From: Omnitrophica WOR_2 bacterium RIFCSPLOWO2_12_FULL_46_30
GTDB taxonomy: Bacteria > Omnitrophota > Gorgyraeia > Gygaellales > UBA12090
Reading direction: 5' to 3'
DNA: 14,037 nt
Assembly: GCA_001805845.1 (NCBI GenBank)
Contig: MHHA01000022.1
Span: forward strand, 549-14,585
The notes under the pieces: model-generated
What the model was told of the DNA's origin: nothing
Seen by the model: the letters and a program-made list of their open reading frames with translations, nothing else
Databases searched by the model: none
Shown here: positions 5,452 to 12,931 of the stretch, one piece after another
Layout: the number at the start of each line of letters is the position of its first letter
How positions within the stretch are numbered: position 1 is the stretch's first letter
Program-made: the position numbers and the translations under genes

Positions 5452-7224
5452 TTACTCCTTAAGCGGCTTATATGGAAATCCGCTCCATTTGATATCTAAA
5501 TGGGTGCAAAATTCCAGCACATTAAGCCTTACCCCGTGCACCAGAACCGACATAGGACCCAAGAGCACATTAAGCCCGTGTCCGGCTAAAAGGATAAATG
5601 AACTTAATAAGCCGGGAATAATCCCTTTAAATCCGACACCGGAGGCCATTTTATTAAAGGCATCGGCAACCGCAACCCCTGCCAGGCCCACGGCAAAGAG
5701 ACGAATATAGGAGACGACATCGGTAAAATTATTTATCACATTGAGTAGCAGTGTTCCCAAACCTGCGCTAATTCCTTTAAGGATATTTTTGCGTGGGTTG
5801 CTGAATAAAACAACCAGCGCCATTCCGCTAATAATAAGCCAGGGGCCAAATACCGGCATCTGGGCACCTAAAATCAAAACCTTTGCCAAAAAAAATGCAC
5901 CCCACAATATGGAAATCCATCCCACATCAGTTAAGGCCACCGGAGAAGGGAATTGGATAAGCACCCTCCAGATGTGGGCAATGCTCAGATGCAAAGCGCC
6001 GATAAAAAAGCAAAGTGTGCGCACATTTTTATCATCACCTAATGCAGGAAGAAGCGGCTTCAGCGAGCGCTCAAGCAGCCACTCCTGGCCAAAAAAACTT
6101 GCCGTAAGCAGTCCCCAGATAATCGCGCTGCTGCTCAAGATATAAAAAAGATAAAATGGCGCCTTGTCCTTTACTTTACCGCCAAATTTACGCTGCGCCC
6201 AGAATGTTAAAAGAAGATAAATAAATCCGTAACCGGCATCTCCGATGAGCATGCCGAAAAACACAGAGAAAAACAAAATAAACCAGAGGCTGATGTCAAG
6301 TTCTCGGTAGCCCGGGACAACCTCAATGACTTTAAAAACCGGGCTTATCAAGGATACCCAGCGGGGATTCTTAATCAAGGTAGGAACGCTATCTTCCTCT
6401 GATGGGTCGCTGATGGAAAGGCCCCAGCTCTGCTTGCCTGCCAAATCCGCTAATGCAGGGACAGCGTTGGAGGGAATATAGCCGGCCACATAAGCAAGCC
6501 CATTATTTTGCCCCATTCCCTCTAACGCCTGGTGGAACTCAAGCTCTTTTTCCAAAGATTGCTTGAGCTGTGCAAGCTCTTTTCGCCGGCAGGTTAATGC
6601 GCATAACTCCTGCTTTAACAACTCCAGCGCCTGCTTATCTTCTTGCAATCGTCTGCGCATTGCCTCTAAACCGGTTTTTGGCAAAACCACTTCTTTAAAG
6701 GGGAGCTCAACCAACCCTCGAGAAATTACTACGCAATGCGTGATGCCGCCGGAGGTATGTATGTTTTTCACGACGACATTTCCGGGAAAATCTTTGAGTT
6801 GTTTTTCAGGAACCTGATAGAGCCTTAGATATATATTGTTTTCCCTTAAGCGCTCGATTTCCCCGGGAGCAAAATCCCCCCATTGTTCCCATTGTGCTAT
6901 GCTGAGAATAATGCCCCGGGAATACTCCTTGAGCTGGTCAATCCTCTTATACAGATCAATCACGTGTCTTGCGCAATGCCTCCTGTCAAGAAATGTCCTG
7001 CTATCAATTTGTCTTGGTTCAATAGCAGCTAATTCCTTCTGCGAAAGGATTCCCAGCGCTTCATTGGCCAGCGCAAGGTCCTCATGAATAATGGCGATGT
7101 CCTTACCTGCTGGCGGATGCTGATGTTCCACATGCAGAACTCCCAGCCGGCGTAATTCGCCAACCGCAGAATTCGCATCCTTTGCCTGCGTAATTACTGC
7201 TACTTTTTTCATCCGCACAATCAT
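5452..7224 (-). CDS. atpI: V/A-type ATPase subunit I (membrane stator, a-subunit homologue)
   Basis: A 590-residue stator protein. The N-terminal half (1-300) is soluble, with coiled-coil segments near 185-230, and anchors the peripheral stalk. The C-terminal half has several membrane helices, starting near 312 (LWFILFFSVFFGMLIGDAGY, the family signature) and ending near 565. R508 in SYIRLFAVGLAG and R566 in HGVRLNVLEF correspond to the two arginines that face the rotor ring carboxylate in the family. The length is slightly short, which is usual for bacterial V-type operons. The ATG overlaps the atpD stop (ATGA), giving tight coupling, and atpK follows after 17 nt. Confidence 0.95.
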   Translation of the reverse strand: MIVRMKKVAVITQAKDANSAVGELRRLGVLHVEHQHPPAGKDIAIIHEDLALANEALGILSQKELAAIEPRQIDSRTFLDRRHCARHVIDLYKRIDQLKEYSRGIILSIAQWEQWGDFAPGEIERLRENNIYLRLYQVPEKQLKDFPGNVVVKNIHTSGGITHCVVISRGLVELPFKEVVLPKTGLEAMRRRLQEDKQALELLKQELCALTCRRKELAQLKQSLEKELEFHQALEGMGQNNGLAYVAGYIPSNAVPALADLAGKQSWGLSISDPSEEDSVPTLIKNPRWVSLISPVFKVIEVVPGYRELDISLWFILFFSVFFGMLIGDAGYGFIYLLLTFWAQRKFGGKVKDKAPFYLFYILSSSAIIWGLLTASFFGQEWLLERSLKPLLPALGDDKNVRTLCFFIGALHLSIAHIWRVLIQFPSPVALTDVGWISILWGAFFLAKVLILGAQMPVFGPWLIISGMALVVLFSNPRKNILKGISAGLGTLLLNVINNFTDVVSYIRLFAVGLAGVAVADAFNKMASGVGFKGIIPGLLSSFILLAGHGLNVLLGPMSVLVHGVRLNVLEFCTHLDIKWSGFPYKPLKE

Positions 7225-7838
7225 AACGTAACCTCTTCAAGAAGCGCCCGTTCAATTTTATTCTTGGCGATTTTACTGCGGCCTACGGCATTGGCCATCT
7301 GGTCTCCGATATAAATTTTTATCAGCCGTATCGCCTCCTGGGTCTGGGGAATTTTTACCTTTTCAAAAAGGTTGACCCGCTGGGTGGTAATGCGCAGTTC
7401 GTGCTTTAGGATGGCGATACTCTTCTTTATCACTGCCAGCTCTTCCTGTAGAGAAACCAGCGCCTGTCCTGCCTCTGAGCCGGCATCTACCCACGGGGGC
7501 AGCATAAACAAATCATACTCGCTAGCCGGAAATTCCGCGCCTTCAAAAATATGCACATCCACTCCGGCAACATTTTTTGCGGCGGTAATAACCTTTTGGG
7601 GAGTAAGCCAGGGCTTCAGATCAATACCCGGCTCACTCAGCAATCCCGCCCAGTTTAGAATAGCGGTTATTTTCTTTTGCTCCTGGCGTTCCCTATCCTC
7701 CAGAAGAGCTGTCTGATGCAAAATCTCCATCTGCAGCTGCTGTTTCTTGAGCTGTAAGGTAGGCAGATAGCGCAGATACTGCTTTAAGAGATCCCTCTGT
7801 TTTTTTAATTCACCCTTGGTAAGCTTTACTTTTGCCAT
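7221..7838 (-). CDS. atpD: V/A-type ATPase subunit D (central rotor stalk)
   Basis: A 205-residue central-shaft subunit that turns inside the A3B3 head. The N-terminal helix (KVKLTKGELKKQRDLLKQYLRYLP, basic) and the C-terminal helix (from about 145) form the long antiparallel coiled coil. The conserved TQRVNLFEKVKIP stretch and a following IKIYIGDQM segment are typical. The middle section (about 75-130, LPPWVDAGSE) is a small domain that varies between lineages. This is the V-type rotor, not F1 beta, which also carries the symbol atpD in other bacteria. It lies between atpB and atpI, 26 nt after the former, with a strong hairpin in that junction. Confidence 0.93.
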   Translation of the reverse strand: MAKVKLTKGELKKQRDLLKQYLRYLPTLQLKKQQLQMEILHQTALLEDRERQEQKKITAILNWAGLLSEPGIDLKPWLTPQKVITAAKNVAGVDVHIFEGAEFPASEYDLFMLPPWVDAGSEAGQALVSLQEELAVIKKSIAILKHELRITTQRVNLFEKVKIPQTQEAIRLIKIYIGDQMANAVGRSKIAKNKIERALLEEVTL

Positions 7839-7853
7839 TTCATTACGCCTACA

Positions 7854-7882
7854 CCCTTGTTAACCTACGAGGTTAACAAGGG
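7854..7882. repeat. Hairpin across the atpB stop codon (atpB/atpD junction)
   Basis: A 13-bp perfect inverted repeat, CCCTTGTTAACCT (7854-7866) with AGGTTAACAAGGG (7870-7882), and a 3-nt loop. One arm is the last codons of atpB and the atpB TAG lies at the loop; the atpD ATG is about 16 nt further on. There is no U-run, so it is more likely an RNA processing or stability site, or a translational control element, than a terminator. Confidence 0.85.
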
Positions 7883-9172
7883 GTTTGGCCAGTATTTTTC
7901 AACCAGGGATTTTTTTATCCCGGTTTCTTCCGGCTCAAAGCACTCCCGCATAATTTCCCAGCCCAGATTAAGCGCCTTTTCAAGCGGGATATTCACTGCC
8001 AGCGACATCATCTTCTCTTCAAAAATCCGGCCGTATTTCAGAAGTTTTTTATCAAAGGCGCTCATTTGAAAGCCCATGCTCAGCTTTTCTTTGCTCTCGC
8101 GGTAATTAGCAAAGAGCTGAATCATCGTATCCATAATCGTCCGGTGGTCATCGCGGGTCTTGCCGTTTACCTGCTGTTTCAGCCGGCTTAAAGAGCCAAA
8201 GGGCTCAATCACCGCGTTCTTCAGATAAAGCTGCCCCTCGGTAATGTAGCCGGTATTGTCCGGAACCGGATGGGTGACATCATCCCCCGGCATTGTGGTA
8301 ACCGCAAGGATAGTGATGGAGCCGGCAGTTTCAAAATCCACCGCCTTCTCATAGCGGCTGGCTAACTGGCTGTATAAATCACCCGGATAGCCTCTATTAG
8401 AAGGAACCTGCTCCATAGTGATAGCAATTTCCTTTAAGGCATCGGAGAAATTAGTCATATCCGTAAGTAAGACCAGGACTCTTTTACCGAGAAGGGCGAA
8501 TTGCTCCGCCACCGCCAGGCTGATATCCGGAACCAGCAAACACTCAACCGTGGGGTCGCTGGCGGTATGGATAAAAAAGATAGAGCGCGATAAGGCCCCC
8601 TGCTCCTCAAGGGTGTCTCTAAAGAAAAGATAATCGTCATACTTAAGGCCCATTCCTCCCAGAATAATAATGTCTATTTCGGCCTGAATAGCAATGCGGC
8701 TCAAGACCTCATTATACGGCTCGCCGGCGATGGAGAAAATAGGGAGTTTTTGCGATTCTACCAGCGAGTTGAAAACGTCTATCATCGGGATACCGGTGCG
8801 GATCATCTTGTTGGGGATAATCCTTTTTACCGGATTAACCGGAGGCCCGCCGATATCAATCATATTATCCGAAAGCCCGGGGCCCTTATCCAAGGGCTGG
8901 CCGCTTCCGTTAAAGATGCGGCCCATAAGGTTTTCACCGCTGGCCACCCGCATCGGATGCCCCAGGAAACGCACCTTATCGCCGGTGGAAATACCCTTGC
9001 TTCCGGCAAACACCTGCAAAAATACCTTCTTTCCGTCAAGCCGTATCACCTGCGCCAGGGACACGCCGCGCCGGGTTTGAATCTGGGCTATTTCGTTATA
9101 GCCGATATCCTCGGCTACAACGGTGATGACGTCTCCGGCAATTCCAATGATATTCGTATACACCTTATGCAT
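7865..9172 (-). CDS. atpB: V/A-type ATPase subunit B (non-catalytic head subunit)
   Basis: A 435-residue head subunit that alternates with A. The beta-barrel (1-70) is followed by GRIFNGSGQPLDKGP (84-98), then a degenerate P-loop region (SIAGEPYNEVL, 147-157, without GKT, as expected for B), the Walker B-like VLVLLTDMTNF (232-242) and MEQVPSNRGYPGDLYS (253-268). R330 in GSLSRLKQ corresponds to the arginine finger reaching into the catalytic site of A. Ordinary length. GGGAG lies 8 nt before the ATG. It follows atpA after 72 nt, the widest gap in the operon, which holds a stop-codon hairpin. Confidence 0.96.
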   Translation of the reverse strand: MHKVYTNIIGIAGDVITVVAEDIGYNEIAQIQTRRGVSLAQVIRLDGKKVFLQVFAGSKGISTGDKVRFLGHPMRVASGENLMGRIFNGSGQPLDKGPGLSDNMIDIGGPPVNPVKRIIPNKMIRTGIPMIDVFNSLVESQKLPIFSIAGEPYNEVLSRIAIQAEIDIIILGGMGLKYDDYLFFRDTLEEQGALSRSIFFIHTASDPTVECLLVPDISLAVAEQFALLGKRVLVLLTDMTNFSDALKEIAITMEQVPSNRGYPGDLYSQLASRYEKAVDFETAGSITILAVTTMPGDDVTHPVPDNTGYITEGQLYLKNAVIEPFGSLSRLKQQVNGKTRDDHRTIMDTMIQLFANYRESKEKLSMGFQMSAFDKKLLKYGRIFEEKMMSLAVNIPLEKALNLGWEIMRECFEPEETGIKKSLVEKYWPNPLLTS

Positions 9173-9225
9173 TGACTGCTCCCTTTCTCTGTAGTTTCTA
9201 ACGGGGTGCGCTTAATCCTGCAAGG

Positions 9226-9259
9226 TTAGCCCTTCCTGTACCTTTTAAGGAAGGGCTAA
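9226..9259. repeat. Hairpin across the atpA stop codon (atpA/atpB junction)
   Basis: A 12-bp perfect inverted repeat, TTAGCCCTTCCT (9226-9237) with AGGAAGGGCTAA (9248-9259). The right arm is the last four codons of atpA, and the atpA TAA falls at the edge of the 10-nt loop. The left arm is an inverted copy in the intergenic space. The same architecture is seen at the atpB end. Confidence 0.85.
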
Positions 9260-10972
9260 GAGGCCGGAAATTTCTTCTTCGCTTTTCTTAAATTCCGCGC
9301 TATCCCAGGAAATTGAATTCCAGCCGCGAAAAAGCTGGCGTAATTTCTGGAAAAAGCGCAGGGCCTTTGCCTTGTCCTCAAAATTGAATTCCGGCTCAAG
9401 AATCTTATCATAGATAAAATTAAAAATATATTTCTGCCGCTGGCTGGAGCTTGCCTCATCCACCGGGTCAAAGGCATTCTGCTGCAGATAAATAAAGTCA
9501 AAGAATTCGCCTTTTAGATAATCAATGTAATCTCCGAGGGTAGTGCCTTCTTCTCCGATAACCTTCATCATTTGAGCGACATCGTGGCTTTTCTTTAGAA
9601 TCCGATGGCCTGCCTCAACCTGCTTTTCATCAATAAAACTCTTGTATTTACTCCAGCTAATCAAGGGGTCAATTGCCGGATACCTTCTGGCGTCTGAACG
9701 TTCCAGTGAAAGGCCGTGGAATGCGCCCACTACTTTTAAGGTTGCCTGGGTCACCGGCTCCTCAAAATTCCCTCCGGCAGGGCTTATAGAGCCGCCAATA
9801 GTAACCGAACCGATATTACCGTCATATAAGCGCACTAACCCCGCCCTTTCATAAAATGAGGCGATACGCGATTCAAGGTATGCGGGAAATGCCTCTTCGC
9901 CGGGAATCTCTTCCAGCCGCCCGGACATCTCGCGCATTGCCTGGGCCCAGCGGGAGGTAGAATCCGCAAGCAGTAAAACGTGCAGGCCCATAAGACGGTA
10001 ATATTCGGCAATGGTAACCGCGGTATAAACGCTTGATTCTCTTGCCGCAACCGGCATTGAGCTGGTATTGCAGATAATTACCGTACGGTCGCTTAATGGC
10101 CGTCCGCTGCGCGGGTCAGTGATTTCGGGAAAGGTCTTCAGGGTCTCTACAACCTCTCCGGCGCGCTCGCCGCAGGCGGCGATAATTACCACATCAATTT
10201 CCGCATGTCTTGAGGTTAACTGCTGTAAGACAGTTTTTCCGGCTCCGAACGGCCCGGGGATGCAATAGGTGCCGCCCAAAGCCACCGGAAAAAGCGAATC
10301 AATCAGCCGCATCTTGGTAACTAAGGCCTGGGCAGGCCTTAGTTTCTCCGCATAAGCAGAAATAGCAATTTTTACCGGCCAGTTCTGGGATAAGAAAATA
10401 TCGTGAAGCTTACCCTCCTGGTCTTTTACCCGGGCAATAGATTCTTTAAGATTATACTCGCCGGGCTTTGCAATACTCACTATCTCTAAACTTCCCCGCA
10501 GGGAAAAAGGAGCCATAATGGAGTGCTGGAATATTTTCTCCGGGACATAACCTATTTTTTCGCCCGGACGCACCTTTTGGGCTATTTTTGCCGTGGGCGT
10601 CCAATCCCACTTCTGGTTTTCTTCAAGCGCTTTGATATAGACCCCGCGCTTCAAAAAGAAGCCGCACTCCTCGGCGAGAGCGGGCAGGGGATTCTGCAGC
10701 CCGTCAAAAATCTGGCCTAAAAGCCCGGGCCCCAGCTCAACCGAAAGCAGCTCCCCGGTAAATTCAACTTCTTCTCCAATACGAGCTCCGCGCGTATTTT
10801 CAAAAACCTGCATCTCGGCAATATTGCCGCGGATGCGGATAACCTCTGACTTCAGCCGCTCTTCTCCATGAATGATATAAGCAACTTCATTCTGGATAAC
10901 AAAGTCCTGGAATTCTGCGGTAACCATATTCCCGTTAATTCCCAGTATGCGCCCTGTTCTCTTCTCGCTCAT
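9245..10972 (-). CDS. atpA: V/A-type ATPase subunit A (catalytic head subunit)
   Basis: The catalytic subunit that binds and hydrolyses or makes ATP. It has 575 residues. The N-terminal barrel (1-75) and the bulge domain typical of A subunits (about 110-190) precede the nucleotide-binding core. Walker A is GPFGAGKT (240-247). E269 in CGERAGEV is the expected general base. D337 in HVLLLADSTSRW ends the Walker B strand. A helical C-terminal domain runs from about 435. All catalytic residues are intact. GAGGAG lies about 10 nt before the ATG. It follows the DUF2764-like gene after 16 nt. Confidence 0.97.
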   Translation of the reverse strand: MSEKRTGRILGINGNMVTAEFQDFVIQNEVAYIIHGEERLKSEVIRIRGNIAEMQVFENTRGARIGEEVEFTGELLSVELGPGLLGQIFDGLQNPLPALAEECGFFLKRGVYIKALEENQKWDWTPTAKIAQKVRPGEKIGYVPEKIFQHSIMAPFSLRGSLEIVSIAKPGEYNLKESIARVKDQEGKLHDIFLSQNWPVKIAISAYAEKLRPAQALVTKMRLIDSLFPVALGGTYCIPGPFGAGKTVLQQLTSRHAEIDVVIIAACGERAGEVVETLKTFPEITDPRSGRPLSDRTVIICNTSSMPVAARESSVYTAVTIAEYYRLMGLHVLLLADSTSRWAQAMREMSGRLEEIPGEEAFPAYLESRIASFYERAGLVRLYDGNIGSVTIGGSISPAGGNFEEPVTQATLKVVGAFHGLSLERSDARRYPAIDPLISWSKYKSFIDEKQVEAGHRILKKSHDVAQMMKVIGEEGTTLGDYIDYLKGEFFDFIYLQQNAFDPVDEASSSQRQKYIFNFIYDKILEPEFNFEDKAKALRFFQKLRQLFRGWNSISWDSAEFKKSEEEISGLLALP

Positions 10973-10988
10973 TTAGAAAACTCTCCTC

Positions 10989-11522
10989 TTAATGCCTAAG
11001 CAATGTTTCTTCTAATAATTTTGTTTTATCTGCGCTATTAATCCTCTCCCAGCGTTCCAGCAATTTTAATTTGTATCCATAGACAAGCAAAAAAGCAGCG
11101 TCAAAATAATGCCCTATTTCTAATTCATTCAATGCCTCCCAGCGCGCCTGGTCTAAGCTCCTTTCTCCCTCAACAAGCGAGGGGTTGCGGTGCGCAGCCA
11201 GGGCAATATGCCCCAGCAAAAAATCCGCGCCCAGGCCCTGGCGCAGGTATTTTAGCGGGTCAATATGCTTATGCTGGGCCCTGATTTTAACTAACTCATT
11301 TCGTAAGGCGGTATCAAAGACAAGCCACCCTTCTATTATCGGATTATGCGGGGATGGATTAAAGTCCCCGTCCTGCATTGGCAGATTTTCTAAAATATAA
11401 ATGTCCCGCCCTGAAATTAAACCTGCGCACAGCTTTAAGAAACGCACGGATGAAAACGGCGGCTTCATTCCAAAATGAAGCATGGGCAGGCTGGAGATAA
11501 AATAAGTATAGTATGCAGGCAT
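10989..11522 (-). CDS. DUF2764-like ATPase-operon protein
   Basis: A 177-residue soluble, mostly helical protein of unknown function, opening with YYTYFISSLPMLHFGMKPPF. The YY(x)YFxxSLP..L opening, the small size and the location between atpE and atpA match the DUF2764 family, whose Chlamydia member sits at the same place (CT309, from memory). No catalytic motif, signal peptide or membrane helix is seen. Because the operon lacks a recognisable C subunit, which joins the central stalk to the K ring, this protein is a reasonable candidate for that job or for assembly; that is inference from context. It follows atpE after 50 nt and precedes atpA by 16 nt. Confidence 0.75.
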   Translation of the reverse strand: MPAYYTYFISSLPMLHFGMKPPFSSVRFLKLCAGLISGRDIYILENLPMQDGDFNPSPHNPIIEGWLVFDTALRNELVKIRAQHKHIDPLKYLRQGLGADFLLGHIALAAHRNPSLVEGERSLDQARWEALNELEIGHYFDAAFLLVYGYKLKLLERWERINSADKTKLLEETLLRH

Positions 11523-11558
11523 TCTTTATTCTGTCAGTGTTCCCTCGGCTGCGCTTGA

Positions 11559-11595
11559 TAAAAGGCGGGCCTTTAAGATGTGGCGGCGCCTTTTA
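11559..11595. repeat. Weaker inverted repeat across the atpE stop codon
   Basis: TAAAAGGCG (11559-11567) pairs with CGCCTTTTA (11587-11595), with a 19-nt spacer that contains the atpE TAA. It is shorter than those at the atpA and atpB ends but has the same placement. By itself it could be chance. Confidence 0.45.
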
Positions 11596-12184
11596 AAAGC
11601 TCAGCTAATTTCGGCTTTAAATAAGCTCCGATATATTCCGCTAAGGCCTTATCGCTAAAATCACACTGCGATTTACCGCCATCATAGCTGATGACAAAAC
11701 CGGCCTGGATGTCATCCCCGGCTTTAAGGGTAAGGCCTTTTTTTACTTCTTCCTGAAGTTTATGCAGGAGGCCTTTTTCCAGGAGTTCCAGGTCTTCTTT
11801 TCTTAAAGAAACTGCGATCTGGCCTTCGCTTTTTCCGCTATAGCCTTTTATCAGTTCGCTAATAATCTTAGTTAACAGATCAGGAGTTAACGTATTTTTT
11901 ACCTCTAAGCCAACAAGCTTATCCAGGCTGGCATTAATCTCTTTTCTTAAAACGAGCAGTAAATCGCGTCCTGCCTGGGCAAGGAGGGTTTTTTGTTTTT
12001 CCTGCATTTTGCTAATCCGCTCGTTGGCATCGCTGGAAAGTTTTTCTGCTTTGTCTTGAGCTTCCTGCAGAATACGCCCCGCCTCTTTACGCGCCCTGGC
12101 TTCTATTTCTTTTGCCTTGTCTTCGGCAATCTTAATGCCTTCCTGCTGTATTTTTTCTATAAGATTTTTAATATCCTCTGCCAT
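11573..12184 (-). CDS. atpE: V/A-type ATPase subunit E (peripheral stalk)
   Basis: A 203-residue stator stalk subunit. Residues 1-75 are an alanine-, lysine- and glutamate-rich helix of the coiled-coil type (KAKEIEARARKEAGRILQEA). The rest is a globular domain that binds the head: ISELIKGY near 108-115 and a final YIGAYLKPKLAELL. The usual partner of E in the stalk (G/H) is not found beside it, as in the Chlamydia-type operon. AAGGAG sits 7 nt before the ATG. It is first of the ATPase genes and follows pyrF after 21 nt, so the two clusters probably share transcription. This is the V-type E subunit, unrelated to the F-type c subunit of the same symbol. Confidence 0.9.
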   Translation of the reverse strand: MAEDIKNLIEKIQQEGIKIAEDKAKEIEARARKEAGRILQEAQDKAEKLSSDANERISKMQEKQKTLLAQAGRDLLLVLRKEINASLDKLVGLEVKNTLTPDLLTKIISELIKGYSGKSEGQIAVSLRKEDLELLEKGLLHKLQEEVKKGLTLKAGDDIQAGFVISYDGGKSQCDFSDKALAEYIGAYLKPKLAELLKGAATS

Positions 12185-12205
12185 AAATAATCTCCTTTTT
12201 TCCTT

Positions 12206-12931
12206 TTATGCGGAGTCAATTCTTTTGATTATTGCCCTGGTTATAGCAAGCGGGTTTTTGGCCTCTAAAATCGGCCTGCCGGCTACAATATAATTACTAC
12301 CTGCCCCTTTGGCTTCTTCCGGGGCGGCTATGCGTCGCTGGTCGCCTTTTTCCCCGCCGGCAAGCCTTATGCCGGGGGTTACGATAATTAAATCGCCGCC
12401 GAATTCCTGCCTGAGGCGTCCTGTTTCCTTAACCGAGGCAACTACGCCGTCAAGGCCGGCTGTCCTGGCAGCTCTTGTGAGAGAAATCACAAGAGGAGTT
12501 ATTTTACTACTCTGCGCCTCGCTTGTCAAGAGCGTAACTCCTATGATTAAAGGCGCTTTTATTCCTAATCTACACGCCTCCTCCCGCACTGCCCCTTTTA
12601 CCCTCTGCATCATTTCCGGGCCGCCCTGGGTATGCACGGTAAACATTTCAATTCCGCCCATGCGCACCACCTCTCTTGAGGCATTAGCTGCGGTATTGGG
12701 TATATCATAAAACTTCAGGTCAAGAAAAATCCTGCCGCCTTTTTCTCTGATATATCTTATAATCTTCCCCCCGCAGGCAATAAATAATTGCAGGCCTACT
12801 TTAAAGATTTTTACTCTGGGATAAAGCAAATCTACAAAGTATTTTGCCTTAGAAAAACTATCTACATCTAAGGCAAGAATCATTTGAGTTCTTTGAGTTG
12901 CTTTGAGTTCTTTGAGTTGCTTTGAGTTCAT
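12206..12931 (-). CDS. pyrF: Orotidine 5'-phosphate decarboxylase
   Basis: Converts OMP to UMP, the last step of de novo pyrimidine synthesis. It is a 241-residue TIM barrel. The catalytic motif is D71-L-K73-F-Y-D76-I77, and phosphate is held by TPGIR (185-189) and VAGRPI (216-221, R219). The ATG overlaps the pyrD stop (ATGA). Residues 2-16 are encoded by a tandem repeat and are not family sequence; the conserved protein begins at M17 (MILALDVDSF, ATG at 12883). So the start may be M1, coupled to pyrD, or M17, with the repeat acting as a leader. Neither has a strong ribosome-binding site. Confidence 0.95.
   Translation of the reverse strand: MNSKQLKELKATQRTQMILALDVDSFSKAKYFVDLLYPRVKIFKVGLQLFIACGGKIIRYIREKGGRIFLDLKFYDIPNTAANASREVVRMGGIEMFTVHTQGGPEMMQRVKGAVREEACRLGIKAPLIIGVTLLTSEAQSSKITPLVISLTRAARTAGLDGVVASVKETGRLRQEFGGDLIIVTPGIRLAGGEKGDQRRIAAPEEAKGAGSNYIVAGRPILEAKNPLAITRAIIKRIDSA
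12883..12929. repeat. 19-bp tandem repeat at the pyrF start
   Basis: On the minus strand two perfect copies of a 19-bp unit (GAACTCAAAGCAACTCAAA) plus a 9-bp partial third copy lie between the two possible pyrF start codons. The unit is itself a 9+10 duplication. Because 19 is not a multiple of 3, gain or loss of one unit would shift the frame from M1 but leave a start at M17 intact. Confidence 0.95.

Noticed and set aside
8750..9175. A 141-codon plus-strand open frame opposite atpB
   Set aside because: It is antisense to a highly conserved ATPase gene and its length follows from the codon bias of atpB; no protein family is recognisable. The other plus-strand frames in the window were set aside for the same reason.
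12883..12929. Possible CRISPR-like array at the pyrF start
   Set aside because: The repeats are directly abutting 19-bp copies with no spacers, so this is a simple tandem repeat.
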